From positions 1 through 47,540 of the forward strand of contig CAMJXE010000014.1 of NCBI GenBank assembly GCA_946409645.1: 47,540 nucleotides of DNA, written 5' to 3'. The stretch is from an uncultured Bacteroidales bacterium. Lineage in GTDB: Bacteria; Bacteroidota; Bacteroidia; Bacteroidales; WCHB1-69. Of this stretch, positions 33,021-41,249 are shown in pieces; position 1 is the stretch's first letter; every line of letters begins with the position of its first letter. Both the position numbers and the translations under genes were made by a program. The notes under the pieces were generated by a model. That model saw only the letters and a list, made by a program, of their open reading frames with translations, did not search any database and was not told the DNA's origin.

Positions 33021-34119
33021 GGAACTGCATCTCAAAGAGAAACGGACTGCCTTCCATCAGTGGCAGCTGCAACCGCACCAGGTCAATCCGATGTCGGAGG
33101 AACGCCATGTGTGCCATACTTGCGAGACGGAATACCAAGGCAATTACTGCCCAAGATGCGGACAGTCGGCCAAAATCGGTCGCTACTCCTTCAAAACCGC
33201 CTTCCTGAGCTTCCTGGATGTATGGGGACTGGGAAATCGCGGCATGTTCCGGACGATCCGCGATCTGCTTCTCCGTCCGGGCTACATGATCCGCGACTAC
33301 ATCAAGGGTATGCAGATGGCATACTTCCCCCCTTTCAAGATGTTTTTCTTACTCGCCACTCTCTCTCTGTTGGTTACTAATGGATTGAATATCAAAGGAC
33401 AACGTTCAGGTGATAAAGCTGAAACGGAAGTTACCGTTAGCGAAAATGCCCAAGAAAATACAGAAAATCAAAATCCTGTGCAAGAAATATGGGTGGGTGA
33501 GTCTGTTAAAATTGTTGAAAAGGTCATCTCGGCCGCAGAACGTTTCTCTTCATGGTCCCCTGCTTTGTATGCCTTGTCATGGTTGGTTTTATTGTCCGGT
33601 TTTCTCTATATGTTTTTTCGCTACTGCCCTGATATCCCCGATTTACGCTATTCGGAGTTTTTCGTTGCCATCATTTACACTGCCAATATGTACACGATAT
33701 TATCAATCGTGCTTGACTTTTTCTGCCTTCATAAGCTGAGAGTTATTGCGTTGATTTTCATGCTTATACCCCTCAGGCAGCTGTCGGGTTACAGTTGGAA
33801 GCGGATGCTTTTGTACGCAATGATGGCTATTCTTGACGTGATCTCTATTTTTGTTCTGGCAATGGTTGCTATTGTGCTGGTTATAGGCATGATATATAAA
33901 AACTATTTTGATAATTATGACTTCAAAGGTGTAGTTGCTACTTTTGCCATCACCCTCTTGATTACGTTGGGTTTGTATCTGTTTACCCGTTGGATTACGC
34001 GTACTAACAAGTTGAGGTTCGAAATCAATCAAGGGAGTTTGCGCAACGTGATGAAGACGATTTCCGGACGGCTGCCGAAGCGGAAAGGCAAGGTGCCGCC
34101 AACTCCTTCTGAAATGTAA
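33007..34119 (+). CDS. DUF3667-type zinc-ribbon membrane protein
   Basis: 370 residues from the GTG at 33007, overlapping the fusA end by 14 bases and so likely coupled to it; an ATG at 33091 is the alternative. A zinc ribbon CHTC...CPRC (about 36-52) is followed by [44 protein letters not shown], the conserved DUF3667 block. The rest has about five membrane helices and a variable acidic loop (about 135-165). The function of the family is unknown. Its last 91 bases overlap the metallophosphoesterase gene on the other strand. Confidence 0.82.
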   Translation: MKKLKELHLKEKRTAFHQWQLQPHQVNPMSEERHVCHTCETEYQGNYCPRCGQSAKIGRYSFKTAFLSFLDVWGLGNRGMFRTIRDLLLRPGYMIRDYIKGMQMAYFPPFKMFFLLATLSLLVTNGLNIKGQRSGDKAETEVTVSENAQENTENQNPVQEIWVGESVKIVEKVISAAERFSSWSPALYALSWLVLLSGFLYMFFRYCPDIPDLRYSEFFVAIIYTANMYTILSIVLDFFCLHKLRVIALIFMLIPLRQLSGYSWKRMLLYAMMAILDVISIFVLAMVAIVLVIGMIYKNYFDNYDFKGVVATFAITLLITLGLYLFTRWITRTNKLRFEINQGSLRNVMKTISGRLPKRKGKVPPTPSEM

Positions 34120-35198
34120 AGTTGCTGGTTGTCAGATTGATAAGCACCGCTCCATTCCTTGTACATCCATTTTGCCGGAGACCAATTCCCGATTCTGAGT
34201 TGTGCGGCGTGCGTGTGCCCTGACAGCGTGAGGGGGATGTCCGTCTTGGGCAATACCTCCATGCGCCAGTGCGACGGGTCGTGGGAGAGTAGGATGGTGA
34301 ATAAGCTTTCCTCGCATTTCGCTGTGTCATATCGGGTTATGCCTTTCGCAGCCGCTTGTAGATTGCCGATTTGCGGGAAAGGCGGTTTGCCGGTGTTTTC
34401 CACACCTATGATGGCGATCTTCGCGCTGTCGCGCTCCACGGTCATCGATTCGTTCATCAGCACTTTCCAACCCATAGAATACTCGATTTCAGCCACTTTC
34501 AGTCCGCCTTCACGCACGTCCGACCAGCGGCTCCGGTCGCCGTAAAGACAGTAGTCGTGGTTGCCTAAAACGGAAACGACCCCGTCGTTGGCTTTCAATC
34601 GCGACAGTTCGTCCTTGAATGGCAATAGTTCCTCGGGTTCTGTATTGACGATGTCTCCCGTAAAAACCACTAAATCAGAATTTTCTTTGTTTACACAGTC
34701 CACTACTTTTTGCAAAAAGCGGGTCCTATGACCGTATGTGCCGACATGTAAGTCGCTGAGATGCGCGATTTTGTAACCGTCGAATTCTTCCGGCAGATTG
34801 TCGAAAGCGAGCTCTACATGCTTGATCTCCAGATGTTTCCAGCCGATGGTCAGTCCGTACAGGCCAATCGCGGACACGACGGAGGCGGCAACAATACCGC
34901 AAAGGGTGACAACGTTGCAGGATGTCAGGCTCCAGATCCCCAACAGTTTGGCAATTAGGGAAAAGGCCACGAACAGCATCTTCGGCAGGGCGAAACATAG
35001 CAGCACGACAAGGAAAATCGTGGTGACAGTGTGGTTCATCCCGAAAAACTTCACACTCAAGATGGACAGCAATGCCACGAAGCTCGGTGCGAAGAAGAGG
35101 AGTTTCCCCATCAGAGGGATGTTACGCAAAAACATGCCGTAGATGTAAAAATCCGGCAATAACAACAGTGTCAGTATGACAAAAATGGCGATAATCAT
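34029..35198 (-). CDS. Membrane-anchored metallophosphoesterase
   Basis: 389 residues from MIIAIFVILTLLLLPDFYIYG at 35198. The N-terminal part has about four membrane helices (to about 140). The catalytic domain shows the full calcineurin-like set: AHLSDLHVG, TGDIVNTEP, LGNHD, SHDPSHWRM and SGHTHAAQ, giving two metal sites. Relatives (YkuE/YaeI) act on phospholipid or lipid-A-linked phosphates at the membrane; the substrate here is not assigned. No consensus -7 box is seen upstream. Its 3' end overlaps the DUF3667 gene by 91 bases in the opposite direction. Confidence 0.87.
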   Translation of the reverse strand: MIIAIFVILTLLLLPDFYIYGMFLRNIPLMGKLLFFAPSFVALLSILSVKFFGMNHTVTTIFLVVLLCFALPKMLFVAFSLIAKLLGIWSLTSCNVVTLCGIVAASVVSAIGLYGLTIGWKHLEIKHVELAFDNLPEEFDGYKIAHLSDLHVGTYGHRTRFLQKVVDCVNKENSDLVVFTGDIVNTEPEELLPFKDELSRLKANDGVVSVLGNHDYCLYGDRSRWSDVREGGLKVAEIEYSMGWKVLMNESMTVERDSAKIAIIGVENTGKPPFPQIGNLQAAAKGITRYDTAKCEESLFTILLSHDPSHWRMEVLPKTDIPLTLSGHTHAAQLRIGNWSPAKWMYKEWSGAYQSDNQQLYISEGVGGTLPFRFGSRPEIVFITLRKLP

Positions 35199-35325
35199 TT
35201 TTTTCGATATTAAAATGGTTTGTTTACAAATATTGTGCCAAGTTGGCTTACGGGCTTTCAGGCATAGGGTTAGTAGTTGATGAGTCAAACGTTATTTTAA
35301 CATTGTTGCATTTCTGAAAAAATGC

Positions 35326-35333
35326 TATTTTTG
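35326..35333 (+). promoter_or_regulatory. -7 promoter box for the FKBP gene
   Basis: TATTTTTG with TTG 17 bases upstream. The about 74-nt leader can form a short hairpin (AATAGGCG with CGTCTATT). Confidence 0.6.
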
Positions 35334-35413
35334 CGGCTCGTTAAATAGGCGTAAACTTTCATGATGAAGGAGCGTCTATTGAATTTGTTCAAAATTAAAA
35401 ACTATAAAAAATT

Positions 35414-36085
35414 ATGAAGAAAATTATCACCATTGGAATGACCTTAATGCTCGTAGGCATGGGGTTTTCCGCAAAATCACAGACAGAAATGACAAAAGAA
35501 CAAAAATTCGGTTATGCCCTCGGCGCAAATGTTGGCACGAACATGAAACAGGAAATCAAGGAGTTGGATTTCGATTCCTTTATGCAGGGGTTAAAGGATG
35601 CATACGCTGGTGCTAACAAGTTCACAGATCAGCAGATGCATGAAATTTTCAACGATCTTCAGCAAGATATCCAGGAACAGAAGAAGAGCGGTGCCGCTGC
35701 TGAAATTGAAAAAGGTGCTAAGTTCTTGGAAGAGAACAAGATGAATCCTGGAGTGAAAGAGACTCCTTCCGGTCTGCAATACATGGTGCTGCAAGAAGGC
35801 CACGGAGAACACCCGACTGCAACAAGCAAGGTGACAGTGCATTACACTGGTAAACTCCTTGATGGTACTGTGTTCGATTCCTCCGTTGACCGTGGCGAGC
35901 CCATCACTTTCGGCCTCAACCAGGTGATTCGCGGCTGGACTGAAGGTCTGCAACTGATGACTCCCGGTTCCAAATACCGCCTCTTCATCCCCTACAACCT
36001 CGCTTATGGCGAGAACGGTGCAGGCGGCATGATTCCTGGCGGTGCCACGCTGATTTTCGACGTGGAATTGATTTCCTTCGAGTAA
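35414..36085 (+). CDS. FKBP-type peptidyl-prolyl isomerase, exported (Mip/FkpA-like)
   Basis: 223 residues. Signal peptide about 1-22 (MKKIITIGMTLMLVGMGFSAKSQ), an N-terminal helical dimerisation part (about 25-105, KFGYALGANVGTNMKQ) and an FKBP domain (about 115-223) with VTVHYTGKLLDGTVFDSS, QVIRGWTEGLQLMTPGSKY and the C-terminal GATLIFDVELISFE. It speeds Xaa-Pro isomerisation and acts as a chaperone in the periplasm. The Tyr, Phe, Trp and Asp of the active pocket are in place. Single-gene unit with its own promoter. Confidence 0.93.
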   Translation: MKKIITIGMTLMLVGMGFSAKSQTEMTKEQKFGYALGANVGTNMKQEIKELDFDSFMQGLKDAYAGANKFTDQQMHEIFNDLQQDIQEQKKSGAAAEIEKGAKFLEENKMNPGVKETPSGLQYMVLQEGHGEHPTATSKVTVHYTGKLLDGTVFDSSVDRGEPITFGLNQVIRGWTEGLQLMTPGSKYRLFIPYNLAYGENGAGGMIPGGATLIFDVELISFE

Positions 36086-36114
36086 TTCAGAATTCAAAAT
36101 TAAGAATTAAGAAT

Positions 36115-36122
36115 TATTTTTG
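36115..36122 (+). promoter_or_regulatory. -7 promoter box for argS
   Basis: TATTTTTG about 140 bases before argS. The resulting leader contains a GTAGAGACG palindrome and a TAACC word repeat. Confidence 0.55.
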
Positions 36123-36152
36123 CGGCATAGAAACCGTATAAAAGATGTTATT

Positions 36153-36180
36153 GTAGAGACGTGCCATGGCGCGTCTCTAC
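36153..36180. repeat. Dispersed GTAGAGACG palindrome, copy 3, in the argS leader
   Basis: Identical over 28 bp to copy 1 at 12333-12360, including the three bases that follow (ATT). It would form a hairpin in the argS 5' leader RNA. Confidence 0.85.
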
Positions 36181-36231
36181 ATTGTGTATAAAAAAGACAA
36201 CATCAAACAATTACGTTTACTGCAGCTTCTA

Positions 36232-36257
36232 TAACCTATAACCCATAACCTATAACC
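36232..36257 (+). repeat. TAACCTATAACCC word repeat abutting argS
   Basis: ATAACCTATAACCCATAACC repeats ending at the argS start. It is the same arrangement as upstream of the YfcC-type gene. Confidence 0.7.
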
Positions 36258-36260
36258 ATT

Positions 36261-38048
36261 ATGATATTAGAAAAACAGATAGCCCTCGCGTTACAAAACG
36301 CACTAAAACAACTCTACAATATTGACATCGAAGCCGATCCCGCTTTGGTGCAGCCCACCCGGAAAGGTTTTACAGGTGATCTTACCGTGGTCGTCTTTCC
36401 TTGGGTGAAAGTCGCCCGCAAATCGCCCGACGTACTCGGCGCTGAAATCGGCCAGAAACTGAAAGAGACCACGGAGGTCATCGAAGACTTCAACGTGGTG
36501 AAGGGTTATCTGAATCTCCAAATTAAAGAGGACTTCTGGTTACAATTGTTGGAGCAAGAGTCAGAAAATGAGGGTTATGGTTTGCGGCCTGCACGTGAAG
36601 AAGCCCCTGTGCTTATCGAGTACTCCTCGCCGAACACCAACAAACCGTTGCACCTCGGACATATCCGCAACAATCTGCTCGGCCATTCCGTGTCGCAGAT
36701 TCTCAAGGCTTGCGGTCATCCGGTGGTGCAGGTCAACCTCGTCAACGACCGCGGCATCCACATCTGCAAGTCGATGTTGGCGTGGCAGAAATACGGCGAC
36801 GGTGAAACCCCCGAAAGCTCCGGCATGAAGGGTGACCACCTCGTCGGCAAATACTATGTCGTCTTCGACCAATACTACAAGCAAGAACAGAAAGAGCTTG
36901 TAGAGCAAGGATTTACGGAAGACGAAGCAAAAGACAAAGCGCCGCTGATTTTGGAAGCCCGCGAGATGTTGCGCAAGTGGGAGGCGGGTGACCAAGAGGT
37001 CCGCGAGTTGTGGACAAAGATGAACGGATGGGTCTATGCCGGCTTCGACCAGACTTACGATCGGCTGGGCATCCACTTCGACAAGACGTATTATGAATCC
37101 CAGACCTATCTGCTCGGCAAGAGCCTGGTGCAGGAAGGCTTGGACAAGGGGGCTTTCTATCGCCACGAGGACGGCTCTGTGCGTGTCGATCTAACCGGAG
37201 AGGGCTTGGACGAGAAAGTGTTGCTGCGCAAGGACGGCACTTCCGTCTATATGACGCAGGATTTGGGCACCGCGCAGCTGCGTTACGAGGAGTTCCACCC
37301 GCAGAAGATGATCTACGTGGTCGGCAACGAGCAAAACTACCACTTCGACGTGCTCAAGTTGGTGCTGTCCAAGAAGTTGGAGAAGCCCTTCGGAGAATTC
37401 ATCTACCATCTCTCCTACGGTATGGTGGAACTTCCGTCAGGCAAGATGAAATCCCGCGAGGGCACGGTGGTCGATGCCGATGACCTCATGGACGACATGT
37501 ACCGGGAGGCCAAGACGAGCACCGAGGCACTGGGCAAGTTCCAGTTCACCCCCGAGGAAGCCGACAAACTTTACGAAATGATCGGCTTGGGCGCCCTCAA
37601 GTACTTCATCCTCAAGGTGGATCCGGCCAAGAACATGCTTTTCAACCCGGCGGAATCCATCGACTTCAACGGCAATACCGCACCGTTCATCCAATACACA
37701 CACGCCCGTATCCGCTCCATGTTGCGCAAGGGCGCGGAAAACGGCATAGATTTGTCTGCCAAATTACCGCAACTATCTCTGAATGAGGAGGAAAAGACAT
37801 TGATCAACCTGCTGTACCAATATCCGAAGACAGTGTTGGCGGCCGGCGACAACTTCAGTCCCGCGCTCATCGCCAACTATTGCTACGACCTGGCCAAGCA
37901 GTTCAACCACTTCTATCAGGACACCCCGATTTTCAAGGAGGAGGACGCGTCAAAACGTTTGTTGCGCCTCAAGCTCTCCCGTTGGGTGTCGCTGGTGTTG
38001 CGAAGTGGAATGGGACTGTTGGGAATTGAGGTGCCGGAAAAGATGTAA
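36261..38048 (+). CDS. argS: Arginyl-tRNA synthetase
   Basis: 595 residues. Class I synthetase: an N-terminal Add-1 domain (about 1-110), HLGH signature in PNTNKPLHLGHIRNN near 131, the insertion EYSSP, KMKSREGTVVDADDLMDD as the KMSKS loop near 395, and the C-terminal anticodon-binding helix bundle ending LRSGMGLLGIEVPEKM. It charges tRNA-Arg and is cytoplasmic. Length is typical. Expressed alone. Confidence 0.97.
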   Translation: MILEKQIALALQNALKQLYNIDIEADPALVQPTRKGFTGDLTVVVFPWVKVARKSPDVLGAEIGQKLKETTEVIEDFNVVKGYLNLQIKEDFWLQLLEQESENEGYGLRPAREEAPVLIEYSSPNTNKPLHLGHIRNNLLGHSVSQILKACGHPVVQVNLVNDRGIHICKSMLAWQKYGDGETPESSGMKGDHLVGKYYVVFDQYYKQEQKELVEQGFTEDEAKDKAPLILEAREMLRKWEAGDQEVRELWTKMNGWVYAGFDQTYDRLGIHFDKTYYESQTYLLGKSLVQEGLDKGAFYRHEDGSVRVDLTGEGLDEKVLLRKDGTSVYMTQDLGTAQLRYEEFHPQKMIYVVGNEQNYHFDVLKLVLSKKLEKPFGEFIYHLSYGMVELPSGKMKSREGTVVDADDLMDDMYREAKTSTEALGKFQFTPEEADKLYEMIGLGALKYFILKVDPAKNMLFNPAESIDFNGNTAPFIQYTHARIRSMLRKGAENGIDLSAKLPQLSLNEEEKTLINLLYQYPKTVLAAGDNFSPALIANYCYDLAKQFNHFYQDTPIFKEEDASKRLLRLKLSRWVSLVLRSGMGLLGIEVPEKM

Positions 38049-38099
38049 GGTGGGGTCGTTTTTTTTATGGTGACATGTCAACATAAACAACTCCCGACC

Positions 38100-38837
38100 T
38101 TACATGTTCCTTGTCCCGTTGCAATCTGGGTATCCGCTGCAGCTCCAGAACTCGTTCCCGGCGTTAAGACCCCTTTTGGCGACGCGTTTGATCATGGGCT
38201 TGCTGCATTTAGGGCATTTCGGCGCATCAGCTTTGATGCTTTGCTCCGTGCGGTAGGCGAGCCGTTCTGCGGTCAGGGCCTCGGTGAAGCCACCTTCCTC
38301 CTTGAACGTGGTCAGCAAGTTCTCCAGCTGTTTGTTTAGCATCAAGATTAGCCGGTGGCAAAGGACCAGCAGGCAGTTTGCCTCCACGATGGAATCCCCT
38401 GAACGAAGCCATCGGTCGAATTTCCGTTTCTGCGCCAAAATGTGGATGCAGCTCAGATGCTGCACGTCATCTTTGTAAGTGGGCCGGTCGAGCTGGACTG
38501 CCGTGACCGCCAAGTGCTCTTCCGAATTCACTGACCATGGCACATTCTCTCCTAACAGAAGCCAGTTCAGATAGTCGTTGCCCAACTCGGCGAGGCTTGC
38601 GCGCGCCACGTCGGTGAGTTTCATCTCGGTCTCCCGGGATGTGTAATGTCGGGAGCCACCTTCCGCGATGTTGGCAGGCACGGAGCGCGCTGCCTGCGTC
38701 ATCTGGTCGTATTGACGGCCGCAGGGATCATTCTTGCGATTAAGATGCCGCATACAGAATTCTTGTGTGGCAAGTTGTATTACGTTCGCCAGCACCCAAG
38801 TGTCCAACCAATAGTAACCGAATCTTTTTATTTCCAT
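38100..38837 (-). CDS. Four-helix-bundle suffix-domain protein with topoisomerase-type zinc finger
   Basis: 245 residues. About 10-190 is helical, with the IVS/23S-intervening-sequence four-helix-bundle look (QMTQAARSVPANIAEGGSR, TDVARASLAELGNDY). The C-terminus (about 205-245) has CPKCSKPMIKRV...FWSCSGYPDC, the four-Cys zinc ribbon of type I topoisomerases. Relatives are common in Bacteroidota and often sit in rRNA intervening sequences, but this one is free-standing with its own promoter box. Nucleic-acid binding is likely from the zinc ribbon and the basic surface; the biological role is unknown. Confidence 0.8.
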   Translation of the reverse strand: MEIKRFGYYWLDTWVLANVIQLATQEFCMRHLNRKNDPCGRQYDQMTQAARSVPANIAEGGSRHYTSRETEMKLTDVARASLAELGNDYLNWLLLGENVPWSVNSEEHLAVTAVQLDRPTYKDDVQHLSCIHILAQKRKFDRWLRSGDSIVEANCLLVLCHRLILMLNKQLENLLTTFKEEGGFTEALTAERLAYRTEQSIKADAPKCPKCSKPMIKRVAKRGLNAGNEFWSCSGYPDCNGTRNM

Positions 38838-38879
38838 ACTTTTAAAATTTTGTTAGTGGTTTTAATAAGGTTCAGACTG

Positions 38880-38887
38880 CAAATATA
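38880..38887 (-). promoter_or_regulatory. -7 promoter box for the four-helix-bundle gene
   Basis: TATATTTG on the minus strand, 43 bases before the ATG at 38837. Confidence 0.6.
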
Positions 38888-38929
38888 CAACGAAATATAT
38901 TCTTTGTCAAGAGTTTTGTGAAAATTTTT

Positions 38930-39016
38930 ATTTCTTGAAATCCAACGGATTGTGACTTTTAGTTTAACTATTCGAGATTGAATAGTTAAATTTGGAAATT
39001 GGATTTCGCAAGAAAT
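38930..39016. repeat. Nested double inverted repeat between divergent genes
   Basis: Outer arms ATTTCTTG-AAATCCAA (38930-38945) and TTGGATTTCGCAAGAAAT (38999-39016) match except for a 2-base bulge. Inside, TTTAACTATTC (38963-38973) and GAATAGTTAAA (38980-38990) pair exactly around a 6-base loop. It is not a terminator by position. It could be a small MITE or a regulatory hairpin. No target duplication seen. Confidence 0.55.
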
Positions 39017-39085
39017 GAGATATTGAGGTCAGGAGAATGACGCGGTCAATCATAATATTCACTAACATGACACGTTAGAATGATA

Positions 39086-39093
39086 TATTTTTG
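39086..39093 (+). promoter_or_regulatory. -7 promoter box for the lipoprotein at 39107
   Basis: TATTTTTG, which lies after the first possible ATG at 39080 and so moves the true start downstream. Confidence 0.6.
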
Positions 39094-39106
39094 TGGTCAC
39101 AAAATA

Positions 39107-39703
39107 ATGGAAAAAATGAAAAAGGTATTTATAGCATTGGCGTTGTTTTCGCTTTTGGTTATGATGGATTCTTGCAGTAACATTCGTGCGAACAGAAATT
39201 CGATACAATATTGCGATATAGAGCAGATTTATATTGGAATGCCGCTTGACAGCGTGGTCCAGTTTCTGGGTCAACCATACACTTTTAGTACTGATCTTGG
39301 GCGCCATGATTTGACGTGTGAACACCCGCGTGCTGTTTCCGATATTAAAATGAGAAATGAAACGGATATTATTCACGTAATAGACAAAATCTATCAGGAT
39401 ACGAATTATTGTTGCGAAACAAACAGGGAGATGATGAACAAAGAAAAAAACACTACGCTTACCTACACGAAAAGGCCATTGTTCCTGATGAGCATCCTTA
39501 AAGCCTATCCGATGTTGTGGGTCCATTTGGATAGAAATTATCGGGTAAGTAGTGTTTATGCAAAATATTATGATGCAGATGACAAGTGCATCTATTCGTT
39601 ATCTTCAAACACGATTTTTCCTGATGAGAAAGAAGGGGATGAGCATGTAAAGTTGTTTGTAGATACAGCATTGTTCAGAAAATGTTTTCCGATTATTCCA
39701 TAA
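39107..39703 (+). CDS. Lipoprotein with a BamE/SmpA-like N-terminal segment
   Basis: 198 residues from MEKMKKVFIALALFS (or 195 from the ATG at 39116). The ATG at 39080 is rejected because the promoter box lies after it. Lipobox MMDSC. The stretch IEQIYIGMPLDSVVQFLGQPYTF resembles the 'I..GM....V...LG.P' pattern of BamE/SmpA-type small outer-membrane lipoproteins. The rest (CCETNREMM, MLWVHLDRNYRVSSVYAKYYD) is unassigned. Local DNA is AT-rich compared with the flanks, which may point to transfer. Single gene. Confidence 0.7.
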   Translation: MEKMKKVFIALALFSLLVMMDSCSNIRANRNSIQYCDIEQIYIGMPLDSVVQFLGQPYTFSTDLGRHDLTCEHPRAVSDIKMRNETDIIHVIDKIYQDTNYCCETNREMMNKEKNTTLTYTKRPLFLMSILKAYPMLWVHLDRNYRVSSVYAKYYDADDKCIYSLSSNTIFPDEKEGDEHVKLFVDTALFRKCFPIIP

Positions 39704-39727
39704 TCCCGTTCATGTACGAAAAAATCG

Positions 39728-39735
39728 TACTTTTG
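39728..39735 (+). promoter_or_regulatory. -7 promoter box for the MurL-like gene
   Basis: TACTTTTG, 38 bases before the ATG at 39774. Confidence 0.6.
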
Positions 39736-39773
39736 CCGCTGATTCTCAAATAAAGGAAATAAGTAGAAGTGTA

Positions 39774-41087
39774 ATGAACGCAAAATTCGACGATTTACGC
39801 GAGAAACACCCCGTATTTACATACGAGGGATATCAATATGGCATCGAAAACGGGGACTTGCACCTCGTTTTCCATTTTTCAATAGGGGAGGGGATTAAGT
39901 TCTCCCCGAAGATGGTGCTGTCCGCCGGGGAACATACTCCCGATTGGAACAGCTTCGACCTCAAACAGTTGGAAGGCATGGTCTTCCATATCGGCATGAT
40001 CGAGCTGATCAGCTACTGGAAGTGCACCTGCAGCCCGACCATCGTGGTGAAACCCTATTCGCTCACGGAGGACCAGCAATGGTGGTGGCGCAAGCTCTAT
40101 TGGTACGGACTCGGTGAGTTCATGTACAAAAACAGCATTGAGACCGACCATCTGCAGTTCCTGGATTTTGTGTTTCCGGTGGGGACGAAAGCCTCTTCTT
40201 CGCTCCCTTACCCGAAGGCGCAAGACACTGATTCCGTGATTGTTCCCATCGGAGGGGGCAAGGATTCCGTGGTGACGTTGGAGGACCTCCGTCGCACCCG
40301 CAAGGTGGTGCCCTTCATCATCAACCCGCGCGGCGCGACCCTCGACTGCGCCCGCGTGGCCGGCTTCGACCGCGAGGACCAAATTCTGGTCTTGCACCGC
40401 CAAATCGACCCGAAACTGCTGGAACTCAACGCGCAGGGCTTTCTCAACGGACATACGCCCTTCTCCGCGATGTTGGCCTTCTACTCCGTGCTGCTGAGCG
40501 CGGTCACCGGCATCCGCGACGTGGCCCTCTCGAACGAGTCGAGCGCGAACGAGCCGACCATCCCCGGCACCTACATCAACCACCAGTACTCCAAATCGTT
40601 GGAGTTCGAGACCGACTTCCGCGACTATGTCCACGACTGGATGGGCGACAGCAACCACTACTACAGCCATCTGCGTCCGCTCAACGAGCTGCAGATTGCC
40701 GAGCGGTTTGCGCAATACCCGCAGTATTTCCCGGTCTTCAAGAGCTGCAACGTCGGCAGCAAGGAGAACAAATGGTGCGGCCATTGTCCGAAGTGCCTTT
40801 TCGCCTACATCATCCTCTCTCCGTTTATCCCCGACGCGAAGTTGCAGGAGATTTTCGGTCACGACCTGCTTGATGACGCAACTTTGGAGCAGACCTTTGA
40901 CGAGCTTTCTGGCCTATCCAAGATCAAGCCGTTCGAATGCGTGGGCACCGTCCGTGAGGTCAACGAAGCCCTCCGCCGTATCTGCAACACCCACGGTGAC
41001 AAGTACTTGCTGAAGCATTACATCAATGCCACGCTCGCGCAGATGGAGGATGACATGTTGGAGGAATATTATAATATGGCACCGTGA
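39774..41087 (+). CDS. murL: MurL-family UDP-MurNAc-L-Ala-glutamate epimerase
   Basis: 437 residues. The match to the MurL pattern runs along the whole protein: an N-terminal FHFSIGEGIKFSPKM, YWYGLGEFMYKN, the PP-loop-like VPIGGGKDSVVTLEDL (about 158-173), LELNAQGFLNGHTPFSAML, DVALSNESSANEP near 255, INHQYSKSLEFE, WCGHCPKCLFAYIILSPF near 335 and DLLDDATLEQTF with KPFECVGTVREV. The characterised Xanthomonas enzyme epimerises the terminal L-Glu of UDP-MurNAc-L-Ala-L-Glu to D-Glu with ATP, working with a MurD variant that adds L-Glu. Here the function is inferred by family. No murD2 is in the window; the downstream gene is an EamA transporter. Confidence 0.72.
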   Translation: MNAKFDDLREKHPVFTYEGYQYGIENGDLHLVFHFSIGEGIKFSPKMVLSAGEHTPDWNSFDLKQLEGMVFHIGMIELISYWKCTCSPTIVVKPYSLTEDQQWWWRKLYWYGLGEFMYKNSIETDHLQFLDFVFPVGTKASSSLPYPKAQDTDSVIVPIGGGKDSVVTLEDLRRTRKVVPFIINPRGATLDCARVAGFDREDQILVLHRQIDPKLLELNAQGFLNGHTPFSAMLAFYSVLLSAVTGIRDVALSNESSANEPTIPGTYINHQYSKSLEFETDFRDYVHDWMGDSNHYYSHLRPLNELQIAERFAQYPQYFPVFKSCNVGSKENKWCGHCPKCLFAYIILSPFIPDAKLQEIFGHDLLDDATLEQTFDELSGLSKIKPFECVGTVREVNEALRRICNTHGDKYLLKHYINATLAQMEDDMLEEYYNMAP

Positions 41088-41140
41088 TTTTAATGAAGAA
41101 TGCAGAATTAGTAACGTAATCACCCAATATTCTAAACATT

Positions 41141-41211
41141 TTCTTTGAGCAGTCCCGAAGGGACAAGAGCTCGGTAGCCCAGGGTAAGGCCGATAGGCCG
41201 CGACCCAGGGG
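41141..41211 (+). repeat. R2 repeat, murL-EamA spacer
   Basis: CTTTGAGCAGTCCCGAAGGGAC, GCTCGGTAGCCCAGGGTAAGG and a closing inverted part CCGATAGG/CCAGGG. An octamer run (41217-41249) follows and reaches into the next gene's possible start. Confidence 0.75.
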
Positions 41212-41249
41212 CGAATGACGATGATGCGATGAAAAATGATGAAACGATA

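Noticed and set aside
30963-33035. A 690-residue open frame on the minus strand opposite fusA
   Set aside because: It is the antisense shadow of EF-G; composition (many His/Leu/Asp) is not protein-like and the sense gene is unambiguous.
35291-35413. Riboswitch-like leader upstream of the FKBP gene
   Set aside because: Only a short weak hairpin can be drawn; no known riboswitch core is seen.
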